Origin: Cyclina sinensis
Taxonomy: Eukaryota > Mollusca > Bivalvia > Venerida > Veneridae
Assembly: GCA_012932295.1 (NCBI GenBank)
Contig: JAAONU010000002.1
Location: forward strand, 40,607,521-40,671,520
Direction: 5' to 3'
Length of the DNA: 64,000 nucleotides
Shown: piece by piece, positions 19,931 to 30,440 of the stretch
How positions within the stretch are numbered: position 1 is the first letter of the stretch
How the letters are laid out: every line of letters starts with the position of its first letter
The notes under the pieces: model-generated
The model's input: the letters and a program-made list of their open reading frames with translations, nothing else
Told to the model about the DNA's origin: nothing
Databases searched by the model: none
Program-made: the position numbers and the translations under genes

Positions 19931-22240
19931 CGAGGCAAATTTATGCTGTAGGGAGGTCATTGCAACCTTTAACTTGATTCCTCTAATTAGTATCAAGAGA
20001 GTCTTAAAATCAGCGGAATATTAATTTTTGATGTACGTGTTATCATTAACATTCAAATGACAATAGTAGGAAACTGTTTCAATCATCCATTTTTTTATCT
20101 TTGCGCGCTCATAGACATATGTTATACTGATACAATCATTATAAGGAGAAATTATTTCAGAGAAAGACAAAAGTCAGAAACAAATAAACAAGTTAAACTT
20201 TTGTTCGGTGCTTTCTGTCAGTTATTTCCTGGCTGCCAAAGAAATCTGCACAAAGGATTTAAGGTTGCAATGACTTTCCTAAACCGTCGCATTAGATCAC
20301 AGTGTTCCAGTCAATCTGTTGCTTTTAGAAGTATAGTACAATGACTTGGAAGATTTTCTGAATAAATGTTTAATCTTTTTTCAAATGTATCTACTTTGAA
20401 AATTACGTCTAAAATGTGGCATTGTTTGCATAAACCGCATTTAACATCAGTATGGCCATTTTTTTCATGAAATGTAAAATTCAATATCTGTGATTTTTAT
20501 CCTAATTCAATGTTTCATTTCTTTAGTCAATCACGTTACTTTTTCCGAATAACACAGTGCGTCCTAGCCTGGCTGCATGGCATATATGCTTTTTCTTTTT
20601 ATGTCATTGCAGTGATATATTAAAAGTTTATACCTCTCTTATAGCAACATTTTTCCTCTGCTAGCAATCAAAAAAGATAAAAGTGTGTTTAGAAAAGGAC
20701 TTAAGAGTCTCTTAGTTTAACATTACAAGGGAAAAGCATTATTTGCTGGGGCTGAAACCAGTCTAGGTGTATCCGTATACTCAGTGGCGTACACAAAGGA
20801 GGTGTGCATATATTACTTTAAGTAAACAAAATTTAGTTTGCTATACTCAGTATCTCAAAATCTAAACGTAAAGCGAAACGTACTGTAATATATCCACTTT
20901 CGGATAGTATGTTATTACGAAATCATCCCTGTATATGTTCCGAATATGTGGATACGCCACTGTTGGTGGATTAATATAATATTGATGTTAAAGTAGACGT
21001 GTCTCTCCACGCCTGATTTTGATTTGCGGTTGTACAGACTGTCGGCTATTGCCGACAATCTAAAACGAGTACAAGAAGTCCATACAGACAGTAGCATTTT
21101 TATTATTCTGACGTCATTCAAGAAGGCGCTGACAGCGCAATAGTTATAATTGTGTTTAAATTTGTCAGCAAAATATTTTTTGTTTGGTTTGTGTGTAGAA
21201 AAGGACTAAGTATAAATGGATAATTGTGCTGCTGGGTAGATATTGTCATCCAGTTTTGCAGCACCACCTATTAACAATTCTGCAGAGTAGTCGGTAGTGG
21301 TTTGATGTTGTTGTTTCTTTTAAACTTTTTTTGAGCTTAGACGAAAAAAATGAAAGAGAAGTTATTTTTTTTCTGAATCGACCAACCAGTTTTTAAAAAT
21401 GAGTGAATAAATTAATGTGAAACAGACATAGAAAACATAATTCGTTTTTTATGATAGATTTAATTTGTTGATGAGGCCTTTCTGATCACATGTCTGTTTA
21501 AAGTCTCAAGTTATGAAAAGAATAAACACGAAAAAAGTTTGCAAAAGACTTTCTCTGAGGTTCTGATAGTGCAGACGGCACTAACCAAGTAGAATGTCTA
21601 ATGTCTAAAACTTTTTTTTTCAGTTTTCATGGTGTATATAGGAATAATATTATGTTTTTTTTCCATAGTATATTAACTTCTTTTAAATTTTAAAGAAAAA
21701 CAAATATTTCGGCTAAATTCTGTGAGTCAGTCGCTTTATGACTATCCACGCGGTCGTAACTAATTTGCATTTAGTGAATATAACGTCCAGTTAGTGAAAT
21801 TGTTGGTGTTTGCTGAATATCGGTAGATATAGAGTTGTAGTAAGCTGTTTGAATTTTTGGACTGCTTTTTAGAAGCATAGCTGAAACACTTATGTGAACA
21901 ATGTCATTTTAGTATACCGGTATTTAATCTTTGTAAGTGAACCTTTTTTATTGTTGTTGTTTTCTTTGTTGTAATATAGTTAAAAGCTTGAGATATAGGT
22001 TATATTCTGTAATGCCACTGTCATTTCTGCAAATATATTGATTCAAATGATAAAAAACAACAACAATTAATGAAAATCCTGGGCCGTAGCCCTACGGTTA
22101 AAAATGAAGAAAAAAGGCAGATAGACCTACAAAGTCTTAGTCAAGAACAGAAATAAATAAGATGCGTGCTGAAACAAAAAGACACAAATGAAACTAGATC
22201 GGACCAAAATGAATGTAACTTATAACTGTTTCTAAAAACC
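19931..22240. other. intergenic, nothing supported
   Basis: Open frames at 20057-20344 (+) and 20915-21121 (-) have no recognisable domain, no splice context and no homologue that I recognise. Only short simple-sequence tracts were seen. Confidence 0.45.
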
Positions 22241-22880
22241 AAAATCACTCGTTTAGGACTCAAACATTTTCAAAAAGTAAACGAATGAGATAAGACGTTG
22301 ACAAAATTCGATATTGTTGGAACAGTCGGACGGTTGGTGAGGAAGACATCAAGAATGTTGTTTTTTCGCGTTCTATCTGATGAAGGTCGCAGGACTCAAT
22401 AAGATCAAGAATCTTTTTGTTGGTGCTGCTGGAAATCTTGTTTCTTTCTACTGCGTTGGTGGCCCAGTTGATATATGGTAGAACCAGGTGTCTTCCTATC
22501 TAAATAACAACATTCTCGCAGCAGTTCTTGAGATCTTTTACATTTCTTCAGAGTATTTTTCACTGCTATTACGTGGTCTTTAGATGGAGCCAATGATAAG
22601 GGTTTTGTTTTTTATCTAGGGTGACATTGGCAAATACTTGGTCAGAGGTTGGTACTATGTCAAACTTCTTATAGATCAGATCATTTTTCAGACCGAGGAA
22701 GACACCGCAATACCAATCTTTCCTGTCTTTCTTTAGAATGTCAAAATTTTTGAGGGAAGATCTCTGAACTGTAAATGTTAGGGTTCAACCATGTTTCAGT
22801 TCCCATGTTGATACTAAGGTCAGCTGAGTCTGGCATGTCACATTTCTTTAGCTGGATAATTTTTAGTAATGTGTTAAATT
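22240..22880 (-). mobile_element. LINE (non-LTR retrotransposon) endonuclease relic
   Basis: Read on the minus strand, several frames carry pieces of an AP-endonuclease-type domain. A 'GTETWLNP' motif is near 22800. A 'GGVF'-like segment follows near 22700, then an 'INWATNAVERNKI' segment near 22450. A 'DVFLTNRPTVPTISN' segment near 22300-22350 matches the region after the endonuclease core in CR1/Jockey-like LINEs. Frameshifts and stops separate the pieces, so it is dead. It abuts the Ty3 relic at 22902. Confidence 0.6.
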
Positions 22881-22901
22881 GTGGACTGATCTAACAAAAA
22901 T

Positions 22902-23730
22902 ATGGCTGCAAAAGGTTTTACGAATCTATAGGAATTTAATCCGTCAAATGCTGGTACAATTGAATGGGAACTTTAAAAGTGTGATTTTTAATACACCTAG
23001 ATGCGCTTATTTTTGGACGACAAACCTGGACGTCGGAAGGTTGGCGTTTTGTTTTCCACCATGGGACGTGAGTGCGTCAAAATTAACGATTCATTTGTAT
23101 GGGCTCCAGAGGTTTTTGCAGACGAGAACAGAAGTGCAGCTCATAGGGCAGCCGAGGACCGGTACAATTTGGACACTGTATTTCAAAGTTTGATCACTAT
23201 GTTTGAGTCCACAACTTCGGGGACATAAAACGGCAAGAGCATTTGAGCACAAATAAAGGAAACACTTTCGAAGATAGATTTTATTGTCGAGTTACAATGA
23301 AAGGCAGGGGAATATGAAATAATGATTAATGAGTTGGTAACTCCTGTCGCACATGCTCCTCGTCCAGTACCAGTAGCAATAAGGGATGAATTTAAAAGGC
23401 AAGACGTAATAATCAGAAATTCAAGAAAGAAAAATGTGTATTTGTGCAGCATGAATTTAACTATGGGGGTCATAAAATAACAGGAGAAAAGCTAAAGCAG
23501 ACAGATGAGTGCATAGCAGCAATACTGAAAATGAAAGAACCTGAAAACTAGAGCAAGTTAATAACAGTACTAGGAATGCTTTCCTATGTTGCAAAGTTTG
23601 TTCCAGGTTTAAGTGAATTGAATACTTCTCAAAGAGACTTGAAGAATCCAAAGCAGTGGTAATGGACGTCAGAAGCAAGCAAGACATTTGCAAAAATTAA
23701 GGTTTCACTAAAAACAAACTGGTGTGAGTC
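22902..23730 (+). mobile_element. Ty3/gypsy-type retrotransposon relic (gag and pol fragments)
   Basis: A gag-like segment lies at about 22902-23260, with a 'KVGVLFSTMG' motif and 'YNLDTVF' further on. It is followed after a short interval by the N-terminal border of reverse transcriptase (about 23331-23400, 'PVPVAIRDEF'-like). After a deletion comes the thumb/connection region (about 23463-23720; 'LGMLSYVAKFVP' and a W-x-E..FxKIK pattern). Stops, frameshifts and loss of most of RT, protease, RNase H and integrase show an old, internally deleted copy. No LTRs were found. Confidence 0.7.
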
Positions 23731-24435
23731 TCATACCAAAGTCCACGAGGAGTTCCAAGACCATCCATGGAAGAAAATATAGATAAACGAATCTGAAATA
23801 ATAACGTTTCATAGTCTTAGATACAACTCCTCAAATGACCTAAATACGATTGCATCCATAAGCTTATATGATACTTGTACATAAAGAGTATTTGATGCAT
23901 TATAACAAATATATTGAATGCACCTTTAATTTTAGTGATACACCTCTATGCGTGGTGGATTTAATTACTTTAAGGAAATGGTAAACACTTACAAAAATTA
24001 CCAAGTTTAATAGAGCTAAAAGACATGAACCATTAACAATAACAATATATCTCTCTACTTATAAGTTTCTGGAACTATATTCTTTACTCTGACTTTCTCT
24101 TCTGTCTCACCAGTGCTGTTAAAAGGTGCTGAAATAACCAAACACCAGATGTTAATGCATTTGTTAAAAGAAATTAAAAAAAAAGTTCTGTGGAAAACCT
24201 GATTAATTACAACAGCCACTTCACAAAAACAACCAAGAGAGAATTACTAAAATGCAACTGCAAAAAGCATTTCACATGACAAACAAAACAGAGAACAATA
24301 GAACAATCTTACCTAATATTCCTTTCCATCTTCTCCAAAGACAGAGCACATAAACCCTGCAATAACCATACTCTGATAGCAAGCATAAAACATGTCTGTC
24401 TTCCTCTAACAAAGAAAACCAACTGACCTCTGTAC
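23731..24435. other. intergenic, nothing recognised
   Basis: AT-rich sequence between transposon relics. It may contain further unrecognised transposon debris. Confidence 0.4.
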
Positions 24436-24436
24436 A

Positions 24437-25165
24437 GGGTGTTTCATAATATATATTACATAATTATTTAAAACAAATAAAAACATACAAAAATGTATTA
24501 TGATAACATTTTATACCTTATTTTAAAGATAAGATAATGAAGATTTTGTCTGTCAAATTTGTACGGAAAAAGCGTTAACGTCATGGCGTCATTTGTGACG
24601 TCACCAAACGACAGGTACATTTCCACTATGGCACTATCCAGAGAAAGGCGTCAGGAAATTCTTAAGTTGTATTTGAAAATAAATCTGTAATTCATGTTGT
24701 TAGAGTTATAAAAATGTATTCAAATGAAAAAGATCAGCAGAATGAGAGTTAACAGAATCATACAGAAGATTTAAAGAACAGGATCAGTTCTCGATCAGAG
24801 ACACAACAACCAGGGTCGTCCCCGGATAGCGAGAAGCCCAGAAAATGTTGGGGAAATCAAAGATGTAATCAAAGACACACCACAAAGGTCAGTGAGACGG
24901 CTGCTATCAGCCATTACGAATGACTGTTGTATTACCGGTGTGTACAGTATGTACGCCATATTTCATTCACATGCTTCAACATTAATTTTGGACTTTTATC
25001 TGTTGGGTTTTCTCAAGGATAATTGTATACATAACGAAACCTCAGACAGCAAATGACCTAAGGCATCAACAGTTCGAGTGATAAGAATGATCATAAACCA
25101 CACGTGAGATTTCCGGCCTCAAGTAATAAACGAAAAAAGAAAGATAAATCAAGTATTCAATAACC
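24437..25165 (+). mobile_element. Tc1/mariner-superfamily transposase relic, internally deleted
   Basis: It starts near 'acagggtgtttcat', typical of such elements' ends. A helix-turn-helix part is readable at 24632-24910 (ALSRERRQEILKLY, then after stops 'GRPRIARSPENV' and 'TPQRSVRRLL'). The extreme C-terminal part follows at about 24975-25120 (LDFYLLGFLKDN, cf. the family's 'PLDFFLWGFLKD'). The catalytic middle is missing and stops interrupt the rest. Confidence 0.55.
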
Positions 25166-25334
25166 ATTTTAAGATCAAATTAATTGTCTCCCTTTGACCA
25201 AAACATTGAATTAAAATTAAATTACATTAAAACACTATACAAAATATATGGTTCTACTAAAATACCACACAATTTGATATTCCAGCAGAGTATATACCTT
25301 CTCATTATCTGTTCGAGTGACTCAACTTCTCTAT

Positions 25335-25746
25335 CTCATCTTCCTGCTAATATCATTCTCATTTTCAAACTGATAATACTTATCGTTCTAATCTCCCCGC
25401 TGATTGTACTTCACATTCTCATTTTCCCGTTGTTTAGGCCCCTAATATTTCGTCTTCCCGCTGATTACACTTCACACACTCATGTTCCCGTTGTTTAGGG
25501 CCCTAACATTTCATCTTCCCGCTGATTTCACTTCACACACTCATTTTCCCGTTGTTTAGGGCCCTAACATTTCATCTTCCCGCTGATTACACTTCTTCAC
25601 ACACTCATTTTCCCGTTGTTTAGGGCCCTAACATTTCATCTTCCCGCTGATTACACTTCACACACTCATTTTCCCGTTGTTTAGGCCCCTAACATTTCAT
25701 CTTGCCGCTGATTACACTTCACATACTCATTTTCCTGTTGTTTAGG
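25335..25746 (+). repeat. ~60-bp minisatellite, about 6-7 copies
   Basis: Unit near 'catcttcccgctgattacac' + 'ttcacacactcattttcccg' + 'ttgtttagggccctaa'. Copies begin near 25388, 25447, 25508, 25569, 25633 and 25692, with a diverged copy before. A six-base indel makes one unit longer. The array carries an accidental open frame (25184-25498). Confidence 0.9.
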
Positions 25747-25749
25747 AAA

Positions 25750-26220
25750 ATATTAATATTTTCCGTCTAAATACACCCCTTACACTTCTATTCCGGCTAT
25801 TTATTACCCTCACTCCTTACATTTTTTCTCTTCTTTTCTTAACGGAAAAATTTCGCTTTTTTCCTTTCATTTTGACAGAAGTATCTTACCCTCTAAATTC
25901 CAACATTCCTTCGTAAATAGGGATGGCGAAATTTATTCATTTGAGCATTCGAGTATTCAGATACGAAAATGTCCACTGAACTTCTCTATTGAGACGCCAG
26001 GTTTACATCGCGGCAGGCGCTACCAAATAAATTGCGTCTTGTTGTGTATTTAACGGATTTTAAAGTTTTTCCAAATACTGTCTCTTTGCATCGATGCACT
26101 TTTACTTCCCTTCTACTTTCCATTTCTCATGCACAGTACCATAAAATTGTCAGTCAAATTGTCTCACGACCTCTTGAACATGCATTTCAACCTTTCTGCG
26201 ATCTTCATGCCGGTGTAGCG
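25750..26220. other. intergenic, nothing recognised
   Basis: T/C-rich then mixed sequence. The small open frame at 26032-26223 shows no domain. Confidence 0.4.
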
Positions 26221-29085
26221 TGAGATTTGTAAGACCCGTGAAAATCGTAAGATCTTCCGATTCTCAAAGAACACCCGTAAAAAAGGTAAGACGTAAGAAG
26301 TGTAAGACTTTTTTTTTGCTGTAGGATTGTGAACTAATATTGAATGGAAAAATATCAATTAAAAAAGCAGGTTTGAAAGTAAAATAAAAAATTGATGCAA
26401 ATAATTATTAAAGTATATGAATGATTCTTTAAAAATCCGTTTTCGAGTAAATTAGAACTACGTGACGTAAAGCTCTATCTAAAGTTGTTATGAATGATGG
26501 TTTAATCAAAACTTTGTTAAAAAATTGTTGTAATTAAAAACTGAATAGTTCTTTTATGTTTTTATTGCCTTGAAATATAATTTGCTGGCTGTTATTTTTA
26601 TGTTGATACATAAAGGGTAAGGAAATGAATGAATAAACGAATGACTTTAAAGCAGTTTCGAGCTATATTTCAAATTCATATGAATGAATGAACGAACGAA
26701 CGAACGAAAAGTGAAAGACTGACTGAATGAAAAATTGATTGAATGTAGTAAGTGATTAACCAACAACTGAGCGAATGATCGACTGAGCGAATGAATAAAT
26801 AAGCCAATGAATGAAGCAATGTTAAACTTTGTTTAATCAAACAATATCAGATAGATACTTAACATGATAGAACAGATTATTTCACGTCTTTTCTCCTATT
26901 CAACTCAATACTACAGCTTATACATTACAATATAACCATGAAAACTATAAGACCAGATTGGTTGTGGTATGTATTACACAACTGCTGTTATAACTTTTTT
27001 TTTTAAATTCAAACATTTACGAACGAACATTTAGAAAACAGTTAATAAGCCAGTATGACAGTTAAAGCACATAATCTTCTAACTAATACTAAAAAAGATA
27101 AGGCGTAAAAAAGTAAGAGATATTGAAAGTAAGTTCCCTGTCTTGCAATTTTACAGAAAACAATTCCAAATATACCTGAATTGCAGATTCATTGTGTACA
27201 AAAGAGACCTGCTTGTCAGAAGAAATTATTTAGTAGGTTTCTCTTAAAGAAATCTAGATTTCATATCATCATGATTTGAGGCCGGGCCGTGAGAATTGTA
27301 AGACTTCAAATACATGCATTATTTGTAGCCAACTGCCGAGATAAAAAAAGAAAATCTCTTAATAAGACAAAGACACAAGCACTGTTAAACTTTACCTATT
27401 TAAACAATGCCAAATAGAAACTGGTTAGAACAGATTCTATCACGACGTTTTTTTTCTTATTCAAGGGAATAATAGAGCTCACGCTCTACACTAAACCCGT
27501 GAAAACCGTAAGGCCACAATTTCACAAGCATGGCACGTTTTACACAACTGCTGTTATAACTGGTACTTAATGTATTTAATTGAAACATTTACAAATGAAC
27601 ATTTAGAAAACGTTTTATAAGCCAGTATGACAATTAAAGCACAGAACCATCTAGGAAATAAGCACAAGCATCTTGTTAATTTCATATAAAAAGATAAGGC
27701 TTGAAAAACGTAAGACAAATTGAAAGTAATTTCCCTGTCTTGAACTTTTACTTGAAAACAATTCCAAATATATTTTAATTACTGCAGTTTCACTGTGTAA
27801 GAGAGAAAGACCTGCATGTCAGAAGATATTATTCAGTAGGTTTCTCTTAAAGAAATTAAGGTTTCATAATAACCTGATTTGAGGCCGGGCCGTAAGATTT
27901 GTAATACTTAAAATATATGCATTATGTGTAGCCAGCTGCCGTGCTAAAAAAGCTCTCAGTCAGACAAAGACATAAGCACTGTTAACCTTTATCTAATTAA
28001 ACAATACCAAATAGAACCTGATCATAATAGAACAGATTCTATCATGTCTTTTGTTCCTATTCAAGTGAATAATAGAGATTATTCTTTACATAATACCAGT
28101 GACAACCGTAAGACCATAATTTTACCAGGATGGCATGTTTTACACAACTGCTGTTGTAATTGGTTCTTATTGTATTTAATTGAAACATTTACCAAGGAAC
28201 ATTTAGAGAACATTTTCTAAGACAGTATAACAATAAAAGCACAGAACCATCTAGGAAATAAACATACTACATCTTGTAAATTTCATATAAAAAGATAAGG
28301 CTTGAAAAACGTAAGACTAATTGAAAGTAAGTTCCCTGCCTTGCACTTTTACTCAAAACAATTCCAAATAAATTTTAATTGCAGTTTCACTGTGTATGAG
28401 AGAGACCTGCATGTCTGAAGAAATGATTCAGTAGGTTTCTCTTAAAGAAATCTAGATTTCATATCATCATGATTTGAGGCCGGGCCGTGAGAATTGTAAG
28501 ACTTCAAATACATGCATTATGTGTAGCCATTTGCCGTGCTAAGAAGTTCTCAATCAGACAAAGACATAAGCACTGTTAACCTTTATCTAATTAAACAATA
28601 CCAAATAGAAACTGAACATAATAGAACAGATTCCATCATGTCTTTGTTCCTATTACAAGTGAATAATAGAGATTATTCTTTACATAATACCCGTGACAAC
28701 CGTAAGACCATAATTTTACCTGGATGGCATGTTTTACACAACTGCTGTTGTAATTGGTTCTTATTGTATCTAATTGAAACATTTACAAAGGAACATTTAG
28801 AAAACATTTTCTAAGACAGTATGACAATTAAAGCACAGTACCAACTAGGAAATAAGCATACTACATCTTGTAAATTTTATATAAAAAGATAAGGCTTGAA
28901 AAACGTAAGACTAATTGAAAGTAAGTTCCCTGTCTTGCACTTTTACTCAAAACAATTCCAAATATATTTTAATTGCAGTTTCACTGTGTATGAGAGAGAC
29001 CTGCATGTCTGAAGAAATGATTAAGTAGGTTTCTCTTAAAGAAATCTAGATTTCATATCATCATGATTTGAGGCCGGGCGTGAGG
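26220..29085. repeat. satellite: ~595-bp unit made of three ~199-bp subunits
   Basis: Four copies are anchored by 'gaggccgggc' at 27278, 27881, 28476 and 29070 (spacing 603, 595, 594). Inside each unit a core 'gtGAnAAnnGTAAGAC' recurs about every 199 bp: GTAAGAC-like cores at 27113, 27298, 27508, 27710, 27901, 28108, 28311, 28496, 28702 and 28905 (steps 185-210). The three subunits differ: 'ccgtgacaaccgtaagacc', 'cttgaaaaacgtaagac' and 'gggccgtgagaattgtaag'. A diverged head at 26226-26310 holds a cluster of the same core. The array stops at about 29085. Confidence 0.85.
26610..26820 (+). repeat. GAAT/GAAC tetranucleotide-like tract
   Basis: Repeated 'gaatgaat', 'gaacgaacgaacgaac', 'gactgactgaatg' and 'gagcgaatg' over about 200 bp: an imperfect tetranucleotide microsatellite embedded before the satellite copies. 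Confidence 0.75.
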
Positions 29086-29466
29086 AACAGCTGGAGCAAT
29101 TATTTTCATAAACAGAATAGCTTCAGCGTTTAAAATGTCATCAGTGCATCTATGAGCGTTTAAATTGCTTCAAAGAACAATAAGTCTTTTATCCACCAAT
29201 TATTCTGCTCCAAACCATAATGCCACAAGCCCCGAAACTATCATGTTTTAATATACAATGCTCGACTGGTGCAAATCTTTCATCATAGTCCTAAAACGAT
29301 CATGCACATCGCCTGTAAGCCTTAATTGTCCGACAAGCTCATTAATAGTGTTGCGACTGCAATTAATAGTTCTGCTGTTGTCAACAACATCTATGCTACT
29401 CTGGAGCCTTCTAATAGCTCGATTTCTCTCAGCCTCTGACAATCGCGGCATTTTTAAATCCATCAA
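29086..29466 (-). mobile_element. Tc1-like transposase relic with central deletion
   Basis: On the minus strand the frame 29466-29248 opens with MPRLSEAERNRAIRRLQ, the usual N terminus of Tc1-like transposases, with a helix-turn-helix and 'RLTGDVHDR'. It then jumps directly to C-terminal catalytic-core pieces near 29220-29090 ('GIMVW' and, in another frame, 'NLNAHRCTDDILN'). Roughly 150 codons are missing and frames are broken. The 29085 edge coincides with the end of the satellite array. Confidence 0.65.
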
Positions 29467-29537
29467 TTTTAAGTGTGTTTTACACTATGTGGTTACTACG
29501 AACATGTACAGTGCTTTATTTCAATCTCTTTCAGACT

Positions 29538-29806
29538 CTGTTCAATGTGCACGAGGTCCATGTGTAAAAACTGACATTTTATAATTAGCTGCATCCAGTC
29601 CTAGGAAAAACCGGGGGAAATCGGCTCAATCTGAGCCGAGTCTTATCAGTAGGCACACCAGTGAGAATTGCCCCCAACAGTTATAAATCAGTTAGCACCA
29701 GCTTGTGTTTGTTTATAGTCTGCTGACCACTCCAGTAATGTATTAATGCTATTCAATGTGCACGAGGTCTATGTGCAAAAACTGACATTTTATAATTAGC
29801 TACATT
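29538..29806 (+). repeat. pair of ~60-bp direct repeats
   Basis: 'ttcaatgtgcacgaggtc' with 'aaaaactgacattttataat' after it occurs at about 29539-29593 and again at about 29753-29806, 213 bp apart and nearly identical. Between them is a small palindrome 'ggctcaatctgagcc'. This could be the ends of a small element. Confidence 0.7.
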
Positions 29807-30046
29807 TTACTGATACCATGAGGGCGAGAAAATAAACATGAACTGTGTATCGATAATACATTGATGTGCAATATACGTGTTTAAAAAAATCAATCTAAAG
29901 TGTCAGGTTTCTTTTTTTTGTCGAGTATATTTCAATTTTACACAAGTCGCCAATCTGAGGTATTTTAGGTCTTTGTTAATTATAAATAATGTGGTGTTTT
30001 TGTGAAGAGCAATGAAAATAAGTACCGGTGCTACAACATATGATTT

Positions 30047-30118
30047 GCTTCAGCTGAGATTTGAACTCAGATCTCTTTCCATTTAAGGAAAGTGTTCTCA
30101 CCATTAAACTACCAAAGC
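30047..30118 (-). tRNA. tRNA-like sequence, probably a pseudogene or SINE head
   Basis: Read on the minus strand, a full cloverleaf can be folded. The 7-bp acceptor GCTTTGG pairs with CTGAAGC (two G-U pairs). The D stem is GTTT/GAAC. The anticodon stem is CTTTC/GAAAG with an 8-nt loop, and the T arm CTGAG-TTCAAAT-CTCAG is perfect. The over-long anticodon loop leaves the anticodon unclear (TAA if one base is bulged), and a Leu tRNA would need a long variable arm. A decayed tRNA copy is therefore more likely than a working gene. Confidence 0.4.
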
Positions 30119-30329
30119 GTTTTCAATGTTTTGTAGACACTAAGTATGTTTCACACCAAACTGTTTTTCAAGACAGAGTGGTACTGATTACTGTCTTAGC
30201 AAGACAACTACATATCAGTATGACACAATAAACAAGTCAGGTTTCATTTTAACTTAGACCTAAAATACAATGGTATTTTAAGCCTTTCACTTTAAACATA
30301 TCTCTTGAGTTGTCCAAGGTGATATTTCT

Positions 30330-30440
30330 TCTGAGGGGTTGGGGGTGGTGGGGAGGGGGCAAATGCCCAAGGTGATATTTCACTTGGGGGCAAATGTCCA
30401 ATGATACATTTAAAGACTGGGCGGGGGGGGGGGGAAATAA
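30330..30440 (+). repeat. G-rich tract with repeated 'ccaaggtgatatttc'
   Basis: 'ccaaggtgatatttc' occurs at about 30315 and 30367, each followed by G runs. A run of about 12 G lies near 30422-30434. G-quadruplex formation is possible on the + strand. Confidence 0.6.

Noticed and set aside
20057..20344. 95-codon open frame on +
   Set aside because: No recognised domain, no splice or promoter context, in repeat-rich AT-rich DNA; length is expected by chance.
25184..25498. 104-codon open frame over the 60-bp minisatellite
   Set aside because: The translation just reflects the repeat unit and AT-rich flank; not gene-like.
29248..29466. Host gene for the 72-aa minus-strand frame
   Set aside because: Its N terminus matches Tc1-like transposases and transposase core fragments follow at once, so it is a mobile-element relic.
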